From Bradyrhizobium sp. LMTR 3 (GTDB lineage Bacteria; Pseudomonadota; Alphaproteobacteria; Rhizobiales; Xanthobacteraceae), in the NCBI RefSeq assembly GCF_001693485.1, contig NZ_MAXC01000022.1, positions 1-34,889 of the forward strand: a DNA stretch of 34,889 nucleotides. Direction: 5' to 3'. The notes beneath the pieces are model-generated. The model had not been told where the DNA came from. It saw nothing but the letters and a program-made list of their open reading frames with translations, and did not search any database. The translations under genes and the position numbers were made by a program. Position 1 is the stretch's first letter, and every line of letters begins with the position of its first letter. Positions 16,870 through 24,587 of the stretch are shown here, in pieces.

Positions 16870-18387
16870 TCATAGACGCCGCAGCCTAAGCCACGGCGCA
16901 CTCACGACCAATCCACCTGCCGCTCGATGAAGATGATGCAGCAAGGGATGTCCGGTAATCATCAGCCCTGACCACCAGCAGAGGGCAGCGACACCGCCCG
17001 CAGCGATCAGGCCCACGAAGGACGGTACGATTCTCGCCTCGATGAGCGCCGCGCAGACCATGACGCCTGAAGCGGTCATAACCGTCACCACGGCGCTCTT
17101 GAGCAAAGCACAAGAAAGGTGTTTTGGCTTAATGGTAAGCCGTCGCCCGATGAAATACAAAGCCACCGCAGCCTGGAACGGCAGGGTCAACAATGCTGAT
17201 GCTGCCACGGCCTGGGCCCCAAAGAAAGCGGCACACAGAACGACGAGAAGCGAGGGCGGCAGGGAGATCAATGACGAAGTTAGCGCATCGCGCACGCTTC
17301 CGGTAGCCACCAGTGTAGGATAGGTCAAACAGGCTGCGAACAGGGCCAAATTCGCGACGCAGAGCAAACGAACCAGTGGCACGATTTCCAGCCAGTTCTG
17401 ACCGAGCAAGATCAGAATGATCGGATGCGCCATGATCGCGATGAAGAGCAGAAAGGGCCATTGTACAACCGAGAGCAGCTCAACCGCGTCAAGATAGGCA
17501 ACCCGCAAGTTCGATGCATCTTTGCTCCTCGAGACAAGGGCGGGCATGATGATGGGATTCAAAACCTGCACAACGAGCTTGTCGAAAATCTGAGTTATAC
17601 TCGTGGCACGGCTGTACAAGCCGACAGAGGTAAAGTCGAGAATCTTCGCCAAGAAGAGCTGCGGCGACAGGTTGTACAGCACGTTGATGACGCTTACGCC
17701 GCTGGAATACAGGCCGAAGCCCACGACATCGTGGATCTGTGCAACTGAAGGCCTGAACGCGCCGAGATCGCGATGCTGCCTCAGCAACATGATAGTCAAG
17801 ACCACGTTGCCCGCTACGCCGCCCCAGACCGGGGCCATGAAGCCAAAGCTCAACATTGCTAGTGCGATAGATACCGCGGCCCCAACGGCGCCGGATACGA
17901 GATTGCAAATGGCGAGCTTTCCAAACTCCATATCGCGGCGAAACAGACCGGTAATCGTTCCAGAGAACGGTACAAGCAGGAAGCTGAGCGCCGAGACCGC
18001 GATCCCTTTCTGCAAACTTTCCTGCTCGAACAATTGTGACAGAACGCCCGAAAGTGCGAGCAGCGCCAGCCCGACAAGTGCCGAAATTCCAAACGTGACC
18101 GTAAAAGCAGTCTGCACACTGGCGCGCGACAACTCGCGCTTCTGAATCAGGTAATTGGCACCTCCGAACTCCTGGAAGGACGCGGCAACGACTGCCGTCA
18201 CAGCATTGACGACCGCATAGATACCGAACTCAGCGGGCGTCAGCAGACGTGCCAGCACGGCAATAGTGACCAAGAACAGCACAAGATTGCCGTACCGTTC
18301 GATCGCGGAAAAAGCGATCGAACGGTGCACCGAGCGTTGCGAACCTGGCGCGACGCTTGACGGATCGGGCTGATCGAGGTCGCTCAT
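16870..18387 (-). CDS. Wzx-type polysaccharide flippase (MOP/PST superfamily)
   Basis: A 505-residue inner-membrane protein with roughly 12-14 hydrophobic segments. The family start is visible as SIAFSAIERYGNLVLFLVTIAVLARLLTPAEFGIYAVVNAV (23-63), where the aromatic residues, L-A-R-L-L-T-P and F-G-I/L-Y are typical of PST transporters. It should move the undecaprenyl-linked repeat unit across the inner membrane for polymerisation by the Wzy-like protein. Its ATG is three bases after the stop of the oxidoreductase gene, with a poor ribosome binding site, so translation is probably coupled. Confidence 0.9.
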   Translation of the reverse strand: MSDLDQPDPSSVAPGSQRSVHRSIAFSAIERYGNLVLFLVTIAVLARLLTPAEFGIYAVVNAVTAVVAASFQEFGGANYLIQKRELSRASVQTAFTVTFGISALVGLALLALSGVLSQLFEQESLQKGIAVSALSFLLVPFSGTITGLFRRDMEFGKLAICNLVSGAVGAAVSIALAMLSFGFMAPVWGGVAGNVVLTIMLLRQHRDLGAFRPSVAQIHDVVGFGLYSSGVSVINVLYNLSPQLFLAKILDFTSVGLYSRATSITQIFDKLVVQVLNPIIMPALVSRSKDASNLRVAYLDAVELLSVVQWPFLLFIAIMAHPIILILLGQNWLEIVPLVRLLCVANLALFAACLTYPTLVATGSVRDALTSSLISLPPSLLVVLCAAFFGAQAVAASALLTLPFQAAVALYFIGRRLTIKPKHLSCALLKSAVVTVMTASGVMVCAALIEARIVPSFVGLIAAGGVAALCWWSGLMITGHPLLHHLHRAAGGLVVSAPWLRLRRL

Positions 18388-18390
18388 GTA

Positions 18391-19452
18391 TCAGGCCATC
18401 GCTCTAACCGGCCTTACTGGGCTTCGCCTTCCGGTCAGCGGAACGGGACGGCCCTGGTCGGCTATCGAACGTGATGCCGCCTCGAGAATTTCGACCACAC
18501 GCAGGCCCGACATGCCGCCGGAGATTGGCGGCGATCCTGTACGCACGCAATCGATAAAATGCTCGATCTCGGTCTGCAGTGCCTCCTTCGCAGAGATATG
18601 AGGCGCCCACATGTCACCGGCGCGATATCCGATCCGGAATTGATGGGCATTTTCGGACGAACCGCTGAGGGTAATGCCCTTGTCATAGACCTTGATCTTT
18701 TCGCTCGGCTCAAGATCGTCATAGACGATCATCTTCTTGCTGCCGCCTACAAAGGTTTGCCGAACCTTGATGGGGGAGAGCCAGTTAACGCTCACATGAG
18801 CCACGCATTTGCTATCAAAGAACAGCGTGATATGGGCCATGTTCTCCGGCGTGCCGGTCACATGGCACGACCCCGTCGCCGAGACAGCTACAGGATCCTC
18901 ATTCAGAATATATTGAATGATCGATAGATCATGGACCGCGAGGTCCCAAATGACATTGACATCACTTTGGAACAGCCCAAGGCTTGAGCGCGTACTGTCG
19001 TAATAATAGATGTCGCCCAGTTCGTCCTTTTGCACGAGCTCGCGTATCTTCTGAACTGCCGGCGTGTAGAGAAATGTGTGGTCGACCATCAGCGTCAGCC
19101 CACGCCGATCAGCCTCATCGATTAGTCGGCGCACCATTTCCGCGCTTGGTGCCAAGGGCTTCTCCACCAGAACGTGCTTGCCGGCCTTGAGAGCTGAAAG
19201 TGCCAGTTCATAGTGTGTTCGCACTGGAGTAGCGATAGCGATCGCATCGATGCTCGGATTCTTGAGCAGGTCCTCGTAGCAACCAGTGGTAGCTACTCCC
19301 GGATAGAGGCGCTCGCTCGCTGCGCGCTTCTCCGGATCAAAATCCGCGACGCCGACGAGGCGAGCGGACGGATTGCCGACGAAGTTGCGTACAAGATTCG
19401 GCCCCCAGTAGCCGTATCCAACGACGCCTATTCCAACACGACTATCTTGCAT
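18391..19452 (-). CDS. Gfo/Idh/MocA family sugar-nucleotide oxidoreductase
   Basis: A 353-residue NAD(P)-dependent oxidoreductase. The Rossmann start VGIGVVGYGYWGPNLVRNF (6-24), the nicotinamide-side GKHVLVEKPLA (91-101, E-K-P at 97-99) and the catalytic helix VIWDLAVHDLSIIQYIL (167-183, with D170, H174 and D175) are intact. Relatives next to DegT aminotransferases and hexapeptide acyltransferases oxidise a sugar at C3 (WbpB/WlbA role) before amination. That reaction is inferred from context, since the family is broad. GAGG lies seven bases before the ATG. It is the first gene of the minus-strand group that includes the flippase and acyltransferase. The 243 bases upstream, to the HlyD gene end, should hold its promoter. 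Confidence 0.9.
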   Translation of the reverse strand: MQDSRVGIGVVGYGYWGPNLVRNFVGNPSARLVGVADFDPEKRAASERLYPGVATTGCYEDLLKNPSIDAIAIATPVRTHYELALSALKAGKHVLVEKPLAPSAEMVRRLIDEADRRGLTLMVDHTFLYTPAVQKIRELVQKDELGDIYYYDSTRSSLGLFQSDVNVIWDLAVHDLSIIQYILNEDPVAVSATGSCHVTGTPENMAHITLFFDSKCVAHVSVNWLSPIKVRQTFVGGSKKMIVYDDLEPSEKIKVYDKGITLSGSSENAHQFRIGYRAGDMWAPHISAKEALQTEIEHFIDCVRTGSPPISGGMSGLRVVEILEAASRSIADQGRPVPLTGRRSPVRPVRAMA

Positions 19453-19695
19453 GAGCTGTCCTCGATTCCTTCTTCCTGTTTTAACTCCGGCTCGGAGCGC
19501 TGCAGCAGGCGCTCATCGAAATGGTTGGTTTGCGACCAGCAACCGCGCTCGCGCAACCAGCACGGCCGGAGACCTCTCGCCGCATAGTTCACCAAGTTCG
19601 AACTCGTGACGGCTCACTCGCAGCCCCACCTGCAACCAGTCGAACGCCAACTTTCGAACCCATCTTCATGAAATGACTGCCATGCTATGATTGCT

Positions 19696-21120
19696 TCAAT
19701 ATTCGCGGATACTTTCGTCCAATCCACGTAGCAATGGATAGAGGAAGTAAGAGATCACGCTCCGTTGCCCGACTTTCATTTCGGCCGTAACGGCCATGCC
19801 GGGGATCAGCTGCGTACGGGCGGAGGGCAGCCGAAGTTGCACGTCGGACAAATCGATCAGTACGCGGTAATAGGGAACTGTCGTGCGACGCGCAGCTTCG
19901 GCTTTAGGATCTGGCGCAAATGAGTCCTGGCTGATGACGCGGACCGTTCCTGTTCCCGTCCCGTATTTCTGGAACGGGAAAGGCTCGAACTTGATCCGCA
20001 CCGGCTGGCCGATTGATATCTGCCCGACATCCCTGCCCTCAACGTTGACCTCCGCCTGAAGCGGTACATCCCGCGGGACCAGCACGAAAAGCGTTTCCGC
20101 CTCGCGCACGACCGAACCGATCGTACGGCTGGCGATCTCGAGCACGATGGCGTCTGCCGGGGCCCTTAATACGATTAGTTGTCTGCGCAGTTCGACCTTC
20201 TTTAGCTCTTCCGATGCGCTGTCTCGCTTGGTCAGCGCCTCGACCAGGTCCTGGTACGCTGTGCGGCGAAAATCCTCGGCGAACACTTTCTGATCGGCTC
20301 GTGCTTTGTCGACCCGGTGGGCGTAATCGGCGATATTGCCACGAACACGAGCCAGATTGCTTTCGACGTCGAGGCGGGCATCGCGGGAAAGCAGGAAATT
20401 CAGCTTCGATCCGACTTCCTTGTCCATCAACGTGCTGCGCATTGACTCGATCGACCGCATGTTATCAAGCCGCTGCACCAGGACCGCTTCTTCGTTCTGC
20501 GCTGTCTTCAAATTGGCCTGAGCGGAAGCGATCTGCGCATCGAAATTCTGCATCTGCGCTTCGCGCGCCGACTTCCTTTGGAGGAACATCTTGTGCTGCA
20601 GGACAGAATCGGCATCGCCGAAATCGGCCACGACATAATCGGATCCAGCCAACTCAGCTTTCAGACGAGCAATCGATGCATCGAAAGCAGCAACCCTGTT
20701 TCGCAACTGGTCGTGATCCGCCTGCGAGAATGTCGGATCGAGCGTCGCCAGCAGCTCGCCACGGTTTACCCGATCACCAGCCTTGACATGGATCTCGCGG
20801 ATAACCGAGGTCTCAAGCGGCTGCACCACGAGGTTGGGACGCATGGTGACCAGCTTGCCCTGGGCCGTTACAATCATGTCGACCTGTGACACCGTGGCCC
20901 AGGTAACCGCCGCCATAATAAGCGCAAGGATACAATAGAGCGTGAGGCGAGCGAATCGCGGTGGCGATCGTTGCTCTACCTCGATCGCATCGGACTGGAA
21001 TTCGGCAATCACGCGCGGTTGTCGGGAGGCCCTGAACAGCCTTCCCCGGCGCCGTTCAACCTTTCGGGGCTGCGCCAACTTATCCGCTTTCGCAACGGCT
21101 CGCGGTTTCTCCGTCCTCAT
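19696..21120 (-). CDS. HlyD-family type I secretion adaptor (membrane fusion protein)
   Basis: A 474-residue periplasmic adaptor linking an inner-membrane ABC exporter to an outer-membrane channel. It has a basic cytoplasmic N-terminal segment of about 57 residues and one membrane helix (about 58-78). The lipoyl/barrel half starts VTAQGKLV...VVQPLETSVIREIHVKAGDRVNRGELLATLDPT. A long coiled coil (about 145-300, rich in A/Q/R/E) follows, then the return half LRAPADAIVLEIASRTIGSVV and the C-terminal LIPGMAVTAEMKVGQRSVISYFLYPL typical of HlyD. I chose the ATG at 21120 because it overlaps the exporter's TGA (ATGA, 21117-21120); the longer frame starts at a GTG inside the exporter gene. The outer-membrane TolC partner is not in the window. 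Confidence 0.92.
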   Translation of the reverse strand: MRTEKPRAVAKADKLAQPRKVERRRGRLFRASRQPRVIAEFQSDAIEVEQRSPPRFARLTLYCILALIMAAVTWATVSQVDMIVTAQGKLVTMRPNLVVQPLETSVIREIHVKAGDRVNRGELLATLDPTFSQADHDQLRNRVAAFDASIARLKAELAGSDYVVADFGDADSVLQHKMFLQRKSAREAQMQNFDAQIASAQANLKTAQNEEAVLVQRLDNMRSIESMRSTLMDKEVGSKLNFLLSRDARLDVESNLARVRGNIADYAHRVDKARADQKVFAEDFRRTAYQDLVEALTKRDSASEELKKVELRRQLIVLRAPADAIVLEIASRTIGSVVREAETLFVLVPRDVPLQAEVNVEGRDVGQISIGQPVRIKFEPFPFQKYGTGTGTVRVISQDSFAPDPKAEAARRTTVPYYRVLIDLSDVQLRLPSARTQLIPGMAVTAEMKVGQRSVISYFLYPLLRGLDESIREY

Positions 21121-23324
21121 GCGATTTGCTTCGTCTGCTGGTTCCAGAGATGTCGGTAAATAGTGCACTTCGAAAGCAGATGATCGTGACGATCCACGTC
21201 AACGATCTGACCGCGGTCGATCACCAGGATTTCGTTGGCGTCCGCGAGCATCGACAACCGATGGGAAACGATAATAACGGTTCGTCCCTCGGCGATCCGT
21301 CGCAAATTGCGGCGGATGATCATCTCGCTCTCGGAATCGAGCGCACTGGTTGCCTCATCGAGAATGAGAATACGGGGGTCGGTGATGAGTGCCCGGGCGA
21401 TCGCAAGACGTTGCTTCTGCCCGCCCGACAGGTTTGAAGCGTTCTCTTCAATTATCGTATCGAAGCCACGCGGCAAGCGCTCGATGAATTCGTCGGCGCC
21501 GGCGAGCTGCGCGGCCCTTACCACTTCGGCAAACGTCGCATCGCGCTTCACACAGGCGATGTTGTCTCGAACCGTGCCTCGAAACAGAAAACTGTCCTGC
21601 AGAACTACGCCGAGATTCCGGCGCAGATGCTCGAGTTCGAGCTCCCGGGAATCGTAGCCGTCGATCCGCAGCAAGCCCTGCTGCACCGGATACATTCCAG
21701 CAATCAGGCGCGTGAGCGTTGTCTTGCCCGAGCCGCTTCGGCCGACTATTCCGAATACGGAGCCGGGCGCAATCGAGAACGACACGTCATTCAACGCCGG
21801 CGCACCTTCGGCGCCGTACCGAAAGGAGACGTTTTCGAACTCGATTTTCCCGGTCAGATCCGGCCGCAGTCCGTCGCGGTTGCCGTCCCTTTCCGGCTTT
21901 TGGTTCATCACCTCGCCTAGCATTTTAACGGCCAAGGCGACTTCCTGATATTCGTGAACCATGGTGACCATTTGAACCAGCGGCCCAGAAACCCGCCCCG
22001 CCAGCATATTGAAGGCTACCAGTGCGCCGATGGTCAATTCGCCGCTAAAGACGTCGAGCGCACCCAGGCCAATGATCCCAAGCGTCATCATCTTCTCGAG
22101 AAATCCGGTGACCGCCTGGGCGGTCGCCGAAATCTTCTCGACTCCGAAACGCATGGACACCGCTTGTGCACAGCGGTCGTCCCAAGTCTTGCCCTGCAAT
22201 GGCTCCATGGCCAGTGACTTCACGGTGCGCATGCCGTGTACGGTCTCGACCAGCAGCGCCTGCCGCGCACCCTCCGCTTGGTACAAGTCATAAAGTCGTC
22301 GGCGGAATGGCCCCATCAACAAGGCAACAACGAGACCGCTGAGAGCGGTGAAGGCCAGAACGACAGAGGTCAGCTTCAAGCTGTAGAGCGCCAGTACCGG
22401 GATGAACACCAATAGCGACAACGCGTCGAGAGTTGTCAGGAAGAGCCGCCCTGTCAGGAATTCACGAATTCGCCCCGCCTGCTGCATATGCTTCACGAGA
22501 ACGCCGGCCGAAATGTGCTCGAAGAAAGTTACAGGCAGGCCGAGCAGATGGCCGAATGTCTTGGTCGCTATGCGGATGTCGACCTTGTTCGTCGCATAGA
22601 GCAGCAGGTAGCGCCGCAGGAAACCGAATATCGCATCGAAAGCCAGTGCAGCGGCGGCGCCGGCCGCCAGTACGTAAAGCGTGGTAAAGCTCTCATGCAC
22701 CAGGACTTTGTCGATAACTAACTGAAAGAAGATGGGGAGCGCGAGACCGAGCGCGTAAAGCAGCACGGCACAAATGGCGACATCGGTGAACAGCCGCCAC
22801 TGACGCAGCAGGTCGGGGACGAACCAGCGAAGCCCGAATTTCTTCCGGCCGTCCGACAATATGTTTTCGCGTTTTATCAGAATGGCGTCCCCCCGCCATC
22901 GCGCGCAAAATTGCTCTTGGCCAACGACGAGCGGCTCATTCTGACGCTCGGCAAGCGGGTCAAAAACAACAACCGCCGCGGTGCCATCAGACATCTCCGC
23001 AGCGCGAAGAACGACGACCCAGTTACCGTTCGAGAGACGGAGCATAACCGGGTATGCCTGCCCCATCCGGAAGAGAACGCCCCAATCAAGCTGGGTGGCC
23101 TGCGCGCGCAGGCCCGCCTCCTTCGCCATCCGAAGCAAGAGGTCCACCGACGTCGGAGTGCCGTCGACCGCATAGCCATGTCGCAGGCGCTCGGCCGGCA
23201 AATCGATGCCGTGGTGGGTGGCCACCCTGGCAAGGCAGTCTAGCGCGGTCTGCGGACACGTGTCCTTCGACGCCACTTCCAACGCGCCAGCACTATCGGT
23301 TTCAGCGGAAATTGCTTGAGACAT
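21117..23324 (-). CDS. Type I secretion ABC exporter with degenerate C39 peptidase-like domain
   Basis: A 735-residue HlyB-type exporter. Residues about 22-150 form a C39-like domain. The catalytic Cys position reads Thr (QTALDC, T26) and the catalytic His region reads NGNWVVV (99-105) without His, while the Asp-Pro pair (122-123) remains. It should therefore bind but not cleave substrates, as in HlyB. A six-helix permease follows (about 165-445). The nucleotide-binding domain has Walker A GRSGSGKTT (528-536, K534), signature LSGGQ (about 631-635), Walker B LILDEATSALD and the switch His in IIVSHRLS. The ATG at 23324 overlaps the end of the upstream small gene by 23 bases; other in-frame starts exist up to 23408, so the start is moderately certain. 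Confidence 0.92.
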   Translation of the reverse strand: MSQAISAETDSAGALEVASKDTCPQTALDCLARVATHHGIDLPAERLRHGYAVDGTPTSVDLLLRMAKEAGLRAQATQLDWGVLFRMGQAYPVMLRLSNGNWVVVLRAAEMSDGTAAVVVFDPLAERQNEPLVVGQEQFCARWRGDAILIKRENILSDGRKKFGLRWFVPDLLRQWRLFTDVAICAVLLYALGLALPIFFQLVIDKVLVHESFTTLYVLAAGAAAALAFDAIFGFLRRYLLLYATNKVDIRIATKTFGHLLGLPVTFFEHISAGVLVKHMQQAGRIREFLTGRLFLTTLDALSLLVFIPVLALYSLKLTSVVLAFTALSGLVVALLMGPFRRRLYDLYQAEGARQALLVETVHGMRTVKSLAMEPLQGKTWDDRCAQAVSMRFGVEKISATAQAVTGFLEKMMTLGIIGLGALDVFSGELTIGALVAFNMLAGRVSGPLVQMVTMVHEYQEVALAVKMLGEVMNQKPERDGNRDGLRPDLTGKIEFENVSFRYGAEGAPALNDVSFSIAPGSVFGIVGRSGSGKTTLTRLIAGMYPVQQGLLRIDGYDSRELELEHLRRNLGVVLQDSFLFRGTVRDNIACVKRDATFAEVVRAAQLAGADEFIERLPRGFDTIIEENASNLSGGQKQRLAIARALITDPRILILDEATSALDSESEMIIRRNLRRIAEGRTVIIVSHRLSMLADANEILVIDRGQIVDVDRHDHLLSKCTIYRHLWNQQTKQIA

Positions 23325-23613
23325 TCGGAGACCGTGGGCTATTCGGAGTAGGTTGGCCCGTAGGTGAACCAGCATGTGACGGGTCGGTGCGCCGAACTGC
23401 GCCAGCATCGACCAGGCCCTGAAGCGCCTTCTGCATCACCTCGACCGAGTTCGCGAACGACTCCACCGAGAAGATCAGTCTTTGACGGAATACCCGCTTC
23501 GGAGCGTTGCTGGCGTCCCGTTCCGTTGGTGAAAGGCTGAACAGGTCAACACGTACGATCGAGCCGCCCACGGTGATTTCGCTAATCCCGTCCGTAAAGA
23601 GTTCCGTGTCCAT
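23302..23613 (-). CDS. Small conserved-looking protein upstream of the type I exporter
   Basis: A 103-residue protein of unknown function. AGGAG lies eight bases before the ATG at 23613, and the 3' end overlaps the exporter start by 23 bases, so the two are probably translated together. The first 75 residues look folded: an ITVGGSIVRVDLFSLSPTERD beta-rich segment, a basic VFRQRLIFSVESF stretch and an amphipathic helix ANSVEVMQKALQGLVDAGAV. The last 28 residues are Pro/Ser/Thr rich and partly out of phase with the exporter gene. No signal peptide, membrane helix or known domain is seen. Its position suggests an accessory or chaperone role for the secretion system. That is inference only. Confidence 0.72.
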   Translation of the reverse strand: MDTELFTDGISEITVGGSIVRVDLFSLSPTERDASNAPKRVFRQRLIFSVESFANSVEVMQKALQGLVDAGAVRRTDPSHAGSPTGQPTPNSPRSPNVSSNFR

Positions 23614-23802
23614 TGTGGTGACTCCTATGCTGCCAATTCTGGCCTGATGATTGGGTCAGCGCCGTAGCTGATCGAATTGAAGCGTCGGTCGCAAACAGCC
23701 TCGAACCGCCGCAGATAGGTGCCTGTGTCCGAGGCTAAATCGTAAAGGAGGATCGGAAAGCATTTTGCATCAGCAGCATGGCAACCCGACGGAATAATAA
23801 TT

Positions 23803-23832
23803 ACATTAATCTGTATTTAATAGAGCCGTCAA
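23803..23832 (-). promoter_or_regulatory. Predicted promoter of the type I secretion operon
   Basis: On the minus strand, TTGACG (23832-23827) is followed after 18 bases by TAATGT (23808-23803), about 190 bases before the small-gene ATG. An ATTTAAT (23815-23821, plus-strand reading) lies within the spacer, and another copy (reverse form) lies at 23846-23852 just upstream. The -10 is weak. Confidence 0.33.
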
Positions 23833-24082
23833 TTCGATTCTAAAAATTAAATGAAGTATCCTTTATAGGAAACGCGATCGGGCTGATTCAATGAGCGGCG
23901 GCGGAGTGCCATTCTGAATGATGGACCCGTTTACCATCTGCAGCCGCAAGCTAAGGATAGCGACGAGCGACGGTTCCAGAATTAACGTCCTGAGCGCCTA
24001 TCAAGCTTAATCAAGGAGTTTTGTTGCAGGCGAGTGGGCTCTCGCTAAGTTGCAGCACATGCCAAAGCGCGATAGGCCGCAC

Positions 24083-24223
24083 ATGAAGGATGATCTGACG
24101 GTTCGTTACGAGGAAATTCTCCGCCTGCGAGAAGAGCTTGAGAGGCTGCTCGCCCGGTCAAAACAACCACATCCCCGGAAAAAATCGAATTCTCGCAACC
24201 CCCCTAATCGCTCGCGCGATTGA
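24083..24223 (+). CDS. Candidate small protein with charged helix
   Basis: A 46-residue open frame beginning MKDDLTVRYEEILRLREELE and ending in a basic, Pro/Asn/Ser-rich tail (RSKQPHPRKKSNSRNPP...). The first 25 residues form a strongly amphipathic, coiled-coil-like helix, which is unlikely for random frame noise. An in-frame ATG at 24059 would add eight residues. The ribosome binding site is poor for both starts. It sits alone in the divergent region between the secretion and Wzc genes. The function is unknown. Confidence 0.4.
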   Translation: MKDDLTVRYEEILRLREELERLLARSKQPHPRKKSNSRNPPNRSRD

Positions 24224-24447
24224 ACCGCCATACTCTCTCCCGAACAACGGCTATCCCGCAACCGTGCCGGGCATGTTGCATGCGGAGCTTAGCTTGTCCC
24301 AAGCAGCGCCGGCCATGTTCATGGATGGCACCTCAGATCCGCGATGGATGGTCACGCCGCCCGAAATTCAATCCGCCTCACCTCTTTTGGCCCATGCCTT
24401 TGAGCCACAGCGTACTGGAAGCGTCACATTAACTACTATCATTTAAT

Positions 24448-24477
24448 TTGGACAGCAGATTTCTTTCCTGTTATATT
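24448..24477 (+). promoter_or_regulatory. Predicted promoter of the Wzc-like gene, flanked by ATTTAAW motifs
   Basis: TTGGAC (24448-24453) and TATATT (24472-24477) are separated by 18 bases, about 110 bases before the Wzc ATG. ATTTAAT (24441-24447) abuts the -35 and ATTTAAA (24475-24481) overlaps the -10, an arrangement that would suit a repressor. Confidence 0.48.
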
Positions 24478-24587
24478 TAAATGCCTCAAATCCTCGGCCG
24501 GAGGCTTCAACCGGCGTCTGGCCCCACACGATTACTGGTGCGGCCGCCGGGCGGCGAGATCACAGGCGGCGCAGCGAGCACCAAAAA

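Larger units (their letters stand above)
23614..24587. other. Long divergent regulatory region between secretion and Wzc genes
   Basis: This 974-base gap lies between the minus-strand small gene (23613) and the plus-strand Wzc-like gene (24588). It holds two AT-rich islands (23790-23875 and 24427-24485) with four ATTTAAW motifs, two predicted promoters and a candidate small gene at 24083-24223. The stretches 23640-23780 and 24230-24425 show nothing I can support; the open frame at 24138-24446 has no recognisable content. Confidence 0.55.
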
